Virus record (IMG/VR): IMGVR_UViG_3300020021_000055
Coordinates: 1 to 20,758 of that record
DNA: 20,758 bases
Source of the DNA: a virus
Reading direction: 5' to 3' (one strand)
In this document: piece after piece, positions 7,077 through 13,227 of the stretch
Position numbering within the stretch: the first letter of the stretch is position 1
Layout: each line of letters opens with the position of its first letter
Notes under the pieces: generated by a model
What the model was told of the DNA's origin: nothing
Databases searched by the model: none
What the model saw: the letters and a program-made list of their open reading frames with translations, nothing else
Program-made: the position numbers and the translations under genes

Positions 7077-7748
7077 TTAAAATGGTTGATCATCATTATC
7101 TGTCTCATAAAAATTATTTGGCCGTATAATGAAATTACTCGGTTTCTCAAATGAATTAGATGGTGATATACCTGAAAAAGCATTAACAGGCGCCGGAATA
7201 AAATCTCTATCTAAATCAGTAAATTTTACATATTTACCTACAAATTTTAACCTGACTTTACCAGTTTCACCGTTACGATGCTTGGCTATAATTACCTCTC
7301 CAATACCAGTTGTAGGCATATTATCCTCGTCAACTTCTAACCCGTAATATTCGGGACGATATAAGAAGAGCACCATATCCGCATCCTGCTCAATTGAACC
7401 TGATTCACGCAAATCTGACAGCATTGGCCGTTTGGATCCTCCTGGTCTATTCTCTACGGCCCGTGAGAGCTGAGATAAAGCTATCACGGGTACATTTAAT
7501 TCTTTAGCTACTGATTTTAAAGCCCTGGAGATACTTCCAATCTCCTGCTCTCGGTTACCACCTCCTTTGGCATCAGCAGCTTTACCATGCATAAGCTGTA
7601 AGTAATCAACAATGATTAATTGAATATCGTGTTGCGACTTTAAACGCCTACATTTAGCACGGAATTCAAATATTGTTAGTGCTGGCGTATCATCTATAAT
7701 TAGATTAGCAGCGTCAAGTTTACCAATTGAATTTTTGTCCATTCCCAT
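7077..7748 (-). pseudogene. dnaB: Replicative DNA helicase DnaB, C-terminal fragment (split by frameshift)
   Basis: The distal half of the DnaB RecA-like motor: [20 protein letters not shown] near the start, Walker [12 protein letters not shown] at 43-53 (Asp48), the [13 protein letters not shown] segment at 90-102, and the arginine-finger region [20 protein letters not shown] at 111-130. It is in the -1 frame relative to the N-terminal fragment and overlaps it by 49 bp. Two ATG codons at the overlap (ATG GGA ATG) could allow separate translation. Together the halves would give about 521 residues, normal for DnaB, with a single junction at an A5 run (plus-strand T at 7732-7736). One extra A there would restore a continuous frame. 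Confidence 0.8.
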
Positions 7749-8641
7749 TCTTCCAGGGTGCCTTTCCTTATTTTTTCCTGTTCAATCTCGGCCTCACCAC
7801 TAATTAGGCGATTAACGAGCTGATTAGATGACATTTCCAATGAAAAAACAACTACTGGCTTATCAAAATCAACCGCAGCATTACGTGCGCATGTTAACAC
7901 GAACGCCGTTTTACCCATTGCGGGGCGGGCAGCTATAATAACCAGGTCGGATTTTTGCCAGCCGGAGGTCATCCGGTCAAGATCAGTAAATCCTGATGCA
8001 ACACCGGTTAAGCCGTCCTTTTTATCTTTAAGCGCTTCAATTTCAGCTAAAGATTCCCGCATCAGGTCATGTATAATTCTTGAATCGCGCCGGGTATTGT
8101 TTTGACCAATCTCAAATAAACTCTTTTCTGCCTTATCCAACAGGTCTAAAACATCGGTTGTATCTTCATATGCTATTTGAATTATTTCACTACTGACCCG
8201 TATCAATTCCCGCTGTATGTGTTTTTGTAAGATGATACGGCTATGATATTCAATATTGGCTGCAGAGGCAACGCGGTTAGTAAGCTCGGTGATATAATAA
8301 GCGCCGCCAATCATTTCAATCTCACCCATCTTGCGTAATTGGGCCGTTACGGTAAGGATATCTATAGGGCTTGATTTCTCAAAAAGATCACTTATAGCTT
8401 TAAATATTTTCTGGTGAGCATCTTTATAAAAAACATCTGCTTTTAAAATATCAATTACTGATGATAGCGCGTCCTTTTCCAGCATTAACGCTCCTAATAC
8501 AGCCTCTTCGACATCAACAGCCTGTGGCGGTAGTTTACCTAATCCAGAATAGAATGGTTGTGTGATCCGATTCCTTCGCTCGTCAGATACCTGGCTTTTT
8601 CGCTCATAGAAATCTTTTTTATCATTATCTAAAATTGACAT
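7700..8641 (-). pseudogene. dnaB: Replicative DNA helicase DnaB, N-terminal fragment (split by frameshift)
   Basis: The proximal 313 codons of a DnaB helicase, the hexameric enzyme that unwinds the fork. The N-terminal domain shows PPQAVDVEEAVLGALMLEKD at 38-57. The linker helix is followed by the motor start with VASGFTDLDRMTSGWQKSDL, Walker A AARPAMGKTAF at 237-247 and VVFSLEMS at 264-271. After [12 protein letters not shown] the frame runs into eight unrelated residues and a stop, whereas the neighbouring frame carries the true continuation. Without the second half it lacks Walker B and arginine finger, so no ATPase would form unless the halves reassemble or a -1 slip occurs. Confidence 0.8.
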
Positions 8642-8677
8642 TAGGTTAATTAATTAGGGATGGAAAATATTAGGAAT

Positions 8678-8728
8678 AAAAAGCCCTGACCCCGGTTTGG
8701 TGGTGTGGCACCGCCCCAGGTCAAGGCT
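8678..8728 (-). terminator. Strong hairpin with T-run upstream of dnaB (terminator or attenuator)
   Basis: On the minus strand AGCCTTGACC pairs with GGTCAGGGCT (10 bp, one GU pair), with an inner GGTG/CACC possible, and is followed by TTTTTATT. It lies between dyad element C and the dnaB start, so it would stop transcripts before the replication genes unless read through. The 8642-8841 interval holds this hairpin and element C and no convincing gene. Confidence 0.55.
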
Positions 8729-8806
8729 CAAAGTATTTTTTGCTGACATACCCCACACGGATATATTTTTTAAGATTGTTTTCTGAAAATCAAACATAAG
8801 TAAAAT

Positions 8807-8830
8807 AATCATAATTATCTATTTAAGATT
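8807..8830. promoter_or_regulatory. 24-bp dyad element, copy C, with TATGTTTG box
   Basis: On the minus strand it begins AATCTTAAATAGA and ends TAATTATGATT, exactly 24 bp. A TATGTTTG box (TAnnTTTG) follows after 8 nt. It precedes the hairpin and the dnaB unit, consistent with a promoter for the replication genes. Confidence 0.5.
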
Positions 8831-8841
8831 AAAATAAATCA

Positions 8842-9054
8842 TTAAGCTTTATAATCACCGACCGTTAAACAATCTTCCCATTCAATTCTTTGGATAGGAA
8901 TTATAATTGGACAGTATTCTAAAGGTGCTATTTCTTGCTTTTTACAATAAAGGTACCTAATCCTGTCTTCAGCTATCTGCCTCAATACAGGGCCAGGTTT
9001 ACCGTGTTCCAGATAATAAACTAAAGCGTATTGCTCCTCTTCGTAATAACTCAT
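8842..9054 (-). CDS. Hypothetical 70-residue protein
   Basis: A 70-residue acidic and Tyr-rich protein beginning MSYYEEEQYALVYYLEHGKP, with two Cys (about residues 37 and 48) and a short hydrophobic run PIIIPI. No domain is recognised. Its start overlaps the stop of the preceding gene (ATGA), and it is the last gene before dyad element C, so it probably ends the methyltransferase operon. Confidence 0.6.
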   Translation of the reverse strand: MSYYEEEQYALVYYLEHGKPGPVLRQIAEDRIRYLYCKKQEIAPLEYCPIIIPIQRIEWEDCLTVGDYKA

Positions 9055-9404
9055 ACCTCTACAGATTCTGATAACTCATGTAAATTATCCATGACTTGTT
9101 TTATTTGTGTGATGGGCAGGCCAATAAAAAATAAGAATACCCGGTGTAATTCTGCCGCGTACTCGCTTGTAAAGTCCATATCAAGGAACTTTATATTAAC
9201 GTTGCTGTTAGTGGCAAGGTGAAGCTGTATTGCGTTGGCATCCTTTACAATTCGTGATGCAAACTGGTTAGCTTGTGGATTTTTAAACCGTACATCCATA
9301 TCCTGGATGTGTTCAATTTTAATTAACTCTGCCATGACAGCAATAAACTGTACGGATTGAAATATCCTGGCCTTTCGGGTGTCTGTTAGGACTTGCTTTA
9401 TCAT
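9051..9404 (-). CDS. Hypothetical 117-residue helical protein
   Basis: A 117-residue protein, mainly alpha-helical by composition, with no catalytic or DNA-binding motif I can name. ATGA overlaps on both sides (with the methyltransferase stop upstream and the 70-residue gene downstream) show strict cotranscription and likely translational coupling. The sequence FLFFIGLPITQIKQVMDNLH near residue 90 is hydrophobic but too broken for a membrane segment. Function unknown; the coupling makes a role next to the methyltransferase possible. Confidence 0.6.
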   Translation of the reverse strand: MIKQVLTDTRKARIFQSVQFIAVMAELIKIEHIQDMDVRFKNPQANQFASRIVKDANAIQLHLATNSNVNIKFLDMDFTSEYAAELHRVFLFFIGLPITQIKQVMDNLHELSESVEV

Positions 9405-10795
9405 GCTGAAAATAAATTATATTGTGAATCCTTTAATTCTTGAATGTATTTTTCACGATTGGCTTTATTTTGCCAATACTTTGTGCGGGCCTCGATGATT
9501 GGTATATAATCATCTTCCATTTCCATAAGTACAATGTTTATATTTTCAAAGGCAGCAGAACAACCACTTGTGCCGCTCCCAGCATATGGATCAAGTGTTA
9601 TGCCACCAACAGGGGTAACAAGGCGCTGGAGGTAACGCATTAAGGAAATAGGCTTTACTGTCGGGTGATTGTTGTTACGTTCATTTTTTCCCCTTTGAAA
9701 CGCGTTATCAGTTTCAATCTGCCTACCATCGTTTGTTTTAATGGCTTCAATGTGCTCACAACCCGAGTTTCTTTCTTCCTGGCTTGCCTTGGCACAATAA
9801 AAGAAGCGTGAAGCGCCCCCGGTGTCACCATATCCCGTTACATCTTGACCCGTGGCATATTGCCCGTAAATATTATTTGATGCGTTACGTATGCCGGAAG
9901 GAATGCCGGAAGTTAACACGCCTGTTTGTTTATCTAAAACATTAGCCATGTGTAGATCTAATATTACATTTGCAGGGAAGCGGCCATCTGAATTAGCTTC
10001 AATATTTTTACGGCCATCTGTAAGTTTGCTACCTACATAGTTAGCGCCTAAAATATTTGTACCAGTACCGTAAGTAGCCGACTTTAAATCTTCATCGCTT
10101 TTAAATTTAATTCTGCATCCGTCAATATTTATTCCACCAGTACCGTACTTTAAAACATTTTCAGCAACTGTGCCAATCAGTGGTTTACGGGCAACACAAA
10201 TAGGTTCTGTTGCTGGCTTAAGTGCTGTTCCGTAGCCATTCCATTGTTTAGCTTCATCAGTTGTTGGCACTGTAACATCAATCATCTGCTGACCGGATTT
10301 CCAGCCGTTTTTAATATTTAAATTGCCATTTTGCCCGGCCATTGTTCCTGTTAATTTACTGCCGACTACCTGCCTTTCTGCACCGGTCATTTTATCGATC
10401 TGTTTACTAATATCCAATGATTTCGGAAACCCAGATCCATAATGCCAGGTTATCATGTCCCTTATCTCAAACCCAGAAAGCCTGATTGCCATTGTTCCCC
10501 AGTCATAGGTCCGGGTACCAAAAAAGGCTAACACGTGACCACCTGGCTTTAAAACCCTAAAAACTTCTTTCCAAAACATCGGCTGAGGTACAAAACTATC
10601 CCATGCTTTACCCATGAAGCCTTTTCCTTTGATTTCATGATAACCTTGATCAATCCAGTCCTGTAGTAATTTCAATGCATTAGGCTCTTTACCTAACCCA
10701 TAAGGGCAATCTGTAACGACGCTATCAAAGTAATTATCAGGGTATTTTTTAAGGAGTTCAATATTATTTCCGCACTCAATCGTTATGTCGCTCAT
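9401..10795 (-). CDS. DNA N4/N6 methyltransferase, DNA-modifying, orphan
   Basis: Transfers a methyl group from S-adenosylmethionine to an exocyclic amine of adenine or cytosine in DNA. The catalytic motif IV DCPY is at 29-32 (a variant of DPPY) and precedes the AdoMet-binding motif DPYAGSGT at 402-409, so the order is that of the beta class. HPTVKPISLMRYLQRLV at 377-393 is the usual segment before motif I. The 464 residues include a long insert (about 130-370) with Gly- and Asn-rich stretches, probably the target-recognition part. No restriction enzyme is adjacent, so a protective role against host restriction is likely. The recognition sequence cannot be read from the protein. Confidence 0.9.
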   Translation of the reverse strand: MSDITIECGNNIELLKKYPDNYFDSVVTDCPYGLGKEPNALKLLQDWIDQGYHEIKGKGFMGKAWDSFVPQPMFWKEVFRVLKPGGHVLAFFGTRTYDWGTMAIRLSGFEIRDMITWHYGSGFPKSLDISKQIDKMTGAERQVVGSKLTGTMAGQNGNLNIKNGWKSGQQMIDVTVPTTDEAKQWNGYGTALKPATEPICVARKPLIGTVAENVLKYGTGGINIDGCRIKFKSDEDLKSATYGTGTNILGANYVGSKLTDGRKNIEANSDGRFPANVILDLHMANVLDKQTGVLTSGIPSGIRNASNNIYGQYATGQDVTGYGDTGGASRFFYCAKASQEERNSGCEHIEAIKTNDGRQIETDNAFQRGKNERNNNHPTVKPISLMRYLQRLVTPVGGITLDPYAGSGTSGCSAAFENINIVLMEMEDDYIPIIEARTKYWQNKANREKYIQELKDSQYNLFSA

Positions 10796-10797
10796 TT

Positions 10798-11391
10798 TTA
10801 AATATTTCTTAATTCAGGTGCAACCATTTTAACTCCCAACCAATTGAAAAAACTTTCTTCGGACTCCCATACGGGCGGCGTGTTGTTTTTATTCCTCACG
10901 CACGTCCATTTTGATTTACCATCGGGTTGCTTTGTTTCTACACAGTCCTTTTCAAGCCTTAAGCCTAAATCAGAACCTACCCAACCTATTTTGCGCCAAC
11001 CATGGGCGATAACTTTAAATGAATAATCAGCGGAGCCGGTTCGGATAGCATATTGTCTGAAAAAGTCCGTGGGATCAGGTATGAATAAATCCAGGTTAAT
11101 TCCTTGTGGCAAAACTATTTTGCAATAGCGGCCCGTTGGTTTGCCTTTTTCAAGCGTACCTAAGCTGTTAACTAATTCAACAAAGTTTGGATGTACCACA
11201 TCGCCGGTACTTACATCACTAAGTAAACTTGTGGATGTACTGGCTACCATTAAAGGGGTTAAGACAATTTCAATATCCTTTACTTCCGGCTTTTTTCGGC
11301 GGATAGAACCGGCAATATTTATGCGGGTGGTAAATGGTTGCAGCTTATAGCAGATATCAATAGCTATGTTTTTTGCTTCGTGTAAAATCAT
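10798..11391 (-). CDS. Pol X-like nucleotidyltransferase (palm-thumb only)
   Basis: A 197-residue protein with the DNA polymerase beta-type palm signature: INIAGSIRRKKPEVKDIEIV at 24-43 gives the G-S motif, two Arg and the metal-binding Asp39 and Glu41; INLDLFIPD at 98-106 gives the third carboxylate, Asp101. RQYAIRTGSADYSFKVIAHG (about 112-131) with the later Gly-Leu fits the thumb of family X. The 8-kDa lyase and fingers modules are missing, so it is a minimal version. It may fill gaps or repair ends during phage replication. The start overlaps the J-domain gene stop (ATGA), and 2 nt separate it from the methyltransferase. Confidence 0.75.
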   Translation of the reverse strand: MILHEAKNIAIDICYKLQPFTTRINIAGSIRRKKPEVKDIEIVLTPLMVASTSTSLLSDVSTGDVVHPNFVELVNSLGTLEKGKPTGRYCKIVLPQGINLDLFIPDPTDFFRQYAIRTGSADYSFKVIAHGWRKIGWVGSDLGLRLEKDCVETKQPDGKSKWTCVRNKNNTPPVWESEESFFNWLGVKMVAPELRNI

Positions 11392-11978
11392 TTTGAAAGT
11401 GATTTTAAAGCCTGTTCATAGGCTGTTTGAATACTTTGAAATATTCCAGTATCACCAGTGCGAGGCACATCTGGATGATAAATCTTAGCAAGGTCCTTAT
11501 ACTTACTTCTGATAATAATTTCATTTGCCGACCTTGAACATTCCAACACTTCCCACCAATTAGCGCCTTTTGGCTCAGGGAGTGCTTTAAATCCTTGAAA
11601 GGCCCTTTTCAATATATCTGATGCTCCCCAACGTTTTAACCCGCGTAAAGCATCAATACTCTTTTCAATCGCTCTTAAATTATCTTGCAGGTATATATAT
11701 CGATCACAGGCTAAAACATATTGTTCATTATCCCATGTGAAGTAAACAGCAATACCAGTATCACCGTCAACAGGCTTCATATTGCCGTACATTTGACCAT
11801 CACGTTTTACCGGGACATTTGATGATATAATTGGATTAACGCCTTTTAATCGGTCTATTTCGTCCAGTACGCCATCACGAGCTTGCGCGATCGTGCATTT
11901 AAACTGGCTATACTTTTTTTCGTGTTGCCTGGTACGTTCAAACCCTACTGGCCATTCTAAAGGAAATGCTTCTATCAT
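11388..11978 (-). CDS. Phage J-domain protein (DnaJ-like C-terminus)
   Basis: A 196-residue protein with two parts. Residues 1-125 (IISSNVPVKRDGQMYGNMKP, then GIAVYFTWDN, ACDRYIYLQDNLRAIEKSI and ALRGLKRWGASDILKRAFQG) follow a pattern seen in phage DnaJ-like proteins from several phyla. Residues 139-196 form a J domain with the diagnostic HPD (HPDVP) after SKYKDLAKIY. J domains stimulate the ATPase of a DnaK chaperone, so the protein may recruit host DnaK to a replication or assembly complex. It overlaps both neighbours by a few bases (ATGA downstream, TAATG upstream). Confidence 0.75.
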   Translation of the reverse strand: MIEAFPLEWPVGFERTRQHEKKYSQFKCTIAQARDGVLDEIDRLKGVNPIISSNVPVKRDGQMYGNMKPVDGDTGIAVYFTWDNEQYVLACDRYIYLQDNLRAIEKSIDALRGLKRWGASDILKRAFQGFKALPEPKGANWWEVLECSRSANEIIIRSKYKDLAKIYHPDVPRTGDTGIFQSIQTAYEQALKSLSK

Positions 11979-12187
11979 TATGCTGCTTTTATATAATACT
12001 CCTTAAACCTTTTTCCGTTATTGGCACACCAGCGCGTTTCAATTGGAAGATGGAACCTGATGCGTATTTCTGTTATGTAATGTCTGAGCTCGAATGTTCT
12101 TAGATCCTCAAACACCGATACAACGGTTAAGACTTCACCAGCTTCCAGTTTGGCCTTAATTTGATTTGCTAAATGGTTATTGTCCAT
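11978..12187 (-). CDS. Small helix-turn-helix protein (HTH_39-like)
   Basis: A 69-residue protein. LEAGEVLTVVSVFEDLRTFE then LRHYITEIRIRFHLPIETRW with a terminal KRFKEYYI follows the HTH_39-type winged-helix pattern of small phage proteins: tripartite helices, then a short wing ending in a Lys-Arg-x-x-x-Tyr strand. It probably binds DNA and is one candidate for recognising the 24-bp dyad elements, the nearest of which is about 400 bp upstream. The stop overlaps the J-domain start (TAATG). Confidence 0.6.
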   Translation of the reverse strand: MDNNHLANQIKAKLEAGEVLTVVSVFEDLRTFELRHYITEIRIRFHLPIETRWCANNGKRFKEYYIKAA

Positions 12188-12192
12188 GATAT

Positions 12193-12597
12193 TTAACCCT
12201 CATTATTTAATGCAAATGAATTATGTTGACTAAATCTCCGGTGTGCATCATGATCAAACAGGGCAGAAAATCCTAAACCAATGGTTTTAGGCTGCTCGTG
12301 AAAAACCGGGATGCTGCAGTGTTTTTCTGCATCCATTAAATTAATCATCCTGATACAAGTGCCAGCTGTTTGGATTAACTCCATACGTAGTGCCTGTACA
12401 TCCCCTGCGCCCTCTCTTATGTGGTTTGCTTCCCTGATAACTTCGCCAGCTTCCTCAACTACTATTGCAGCGCGTTCCACCGGGGACATAGGCCATACAG
12501 GATGTTTTTTAATTGCCCGGTTCATTTCTGCTAATATTTCAATTAGTGCTGTTGCCGCTTCCGGGCTTTCGGTTGTTATAGTTAATTTTGTTTGCAT
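12193..12597 (-). CDS. MazG-like nucleotide pyrophosphohydrolase
   Basis: A 134-residue protein of the all-alpha NTP pyrophosphohydrolase type. SPVERAAIVVEEAGEVIREA at 38-57 carries the E-E-x-x-E metal motif (Glu48, Glu49, Glu52), with Arg71-x-Glu73-Leu on the facing helix. The IEILAEMNRAIKKHPVWPMS stretch is typical of phage MazG-like proteins. It probably hydrolyses (d)NTPs to monophosphates, cleaning or reshaping the nucleotide pool, or affects (p)ppGpp-linked host signalling. It starts directly after dyad element D with no gap, so that element probably governs its expression. Confidence 0.75.
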   Translation of the reverse strand: MQTKLTITTESPEAATALIEILAEMNRAIKKHPVWPMSPVERAAIVVEEAGEVIREANHIREGAGDVQALRMELIQTAGTCIRMINLMDAEKHCSIPVFHEQPKTIGLGFSALFDHDAHRRFSQHNSFALNNEG

Positions 12598-12621
12598 AAT
12601 CGTGTTTGTCTTATAAAGATT
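12598..12621. promoter_or_regulatory. 24-bp dyad element, copy D
   Basis: On the minus strand it begins AATCTTTATAAGA and ends CAAACACGATT, immediately before the ATG of the MazG-like gene. Unlike the other copies it has no TAnnTTTG box behind it, so here it may act from a position over or downstream of a promoter, as an operator. Confidence 0.45.
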
Positions 12622-12629
12622 AATTTAGT

Positions 12630-13025
12630 TTAAATTTTTGATATTGGATGATTCCGTGCCTGATTTCTTGGCTGCATATCCCAATTGTAATCAAGCAGGT
12701 AGTTGTGTGAATTACCGATCAGGTTGTATTTTTCAGTTGATACAGATATTTTAACAAATGTTCGGTAACCTGGCTTACAGTTTTCTGGTGAACGGTGTAT
12801 CACGAATTGATCGAGTTTTAAAAGTGACTTAACTGGATAGGTAACCTCGCATGAATAATTTACGAAGGCTTCCATTTCAAGCAATGACTTTTCATGATCT
12901 TGTGTAAGGTCTGTTAAACCACAATCTGAAAACACAGTCGGCTCACTATCACACCAGATATAATTTATATCATCACACTGTATATCAAATATTCCTAAAT
13001 CAACTGGTAGAGTGCCGTATTTCAT
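12630..13025 (-). CDS. Hypothetical phage protein, 131 residues
   Basis: A 131-residue protein beginning MKYGTLPVDLGIFDIQCDDI, with four Cys in the first 60 residues and one near 93. Beta-strand character dominates and no known domain is seen. The C-terminus, after NLIGNSHNYLLDYNWDMQPR, is basic. It lies alone between the terminator at 13053-13083 and dyad element D, so its own promoter must be downstream of that terminator or transcription must read through. Confidence 0.55.
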   Translation of the reverse strand: MKYGTLPVDLGIFDIQCDDINYIWCDSEPTVFSDCGLTDLTQDHEKSLLEMEAFVNYSCEVTYPVKSLLKLDQFVIHRSPENCKPGYRTFVKISVSTEKYNLIGNSHNYLLDYNWDMQPRNQARNHPISKI

Positions 13026-13052
13026 ATATTATAGTTTTTTAATTTTTCTTTT

Positions 13053-13083
13053 AAAAAGGCCCTTTACCTCGCGTATCGGGCCT
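13053..13083 (-). terminator. Rho-independent terminator after the tRNA-like gene
   Basis: On the minus strand AGGCCC pairs with GGGCCT across a 15-nt loop and is followed by TTTTT. It ends the unit containing the tRNA-like gene and the nuclease-translocase operon. Confidence 0.6.
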
Positions 13084-13106
13084 CTCAACCTAAACCTTAT
13101 CACAAT

Positions 13107-13122
13107 TCAGGCGATTGCCTGA
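13107..13122 (-). other. Perfect 6-bp hairpin just downstream of the tRNA-like gene
   Basis: TCAGGC and GCCTGA pair around a 4-nt loop, beginning two bases after the 3' end of the tRNA-like gene. With no T-run behind it, it looks more like a tRNA 3'-processing signal than a terminator. Confidence 0.4.
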
Positions 13123-13123
13123 G

Positions 13124-13221
13124 TTACCGGGACAGGGATCGAACCTGCATGAGATATTTTAGCCTCGCCAGCATTATTTACTCTCAATCACTTGTTGCGT
13201 CTACCATTCCGCCACCCGGTA
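13124..13221 (-). tRNA. tRNA-Leu-like gene with degenerate anticodon arm (possible pseudo-tRNA)
   Basis: The acceptor stem TACCGGG/CCCGGTA is perfect. The D arm GCG-GAATGGTAGA-CGC matches that of bacterial tRNA-Leu, and the T arm GCAGG-TTCGATC-CCTGT pairs fully. U8 and discriminator A73 are those of tRNA-Leu, and no CCA is encoded. The 48 nt between D and T arms include a long class II variable region, but no five-pair anticodon stem can be drawn: centring on a GAG (Leu) anticodon leaves only three of five pairs and a wrong distance from the D arm. At 98 nt it is about 10 nt longer than normal. It may be decayed or structurally unusual. Confidence 0.5.
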
Positions 13222-13227
13222 ATCAAT

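Noticed and set aside
7700-7748. Idea that dnaB is expressed by programmed -1 slippage
   Set aside because: The sequence A AAA ATT is not a good slippery heptamer and no downstream structure is evident; mutation or sequencing error is simpler.
8654-8812. A 52-codon minus-strand frame between the 70-residue gene and dnaB
   Set aside because: Its 3' half runs through the terminator-like hairpin and its composition there follows the GC-rich stem; no overlap or spacing supports translation.
13124-13221. Idea that the tRNA-like gene is a TGA suppressor serving the DUF551-like gene
   Set aside because: No TCA can be placed as anticodon in the loop region, so suppression has no support.
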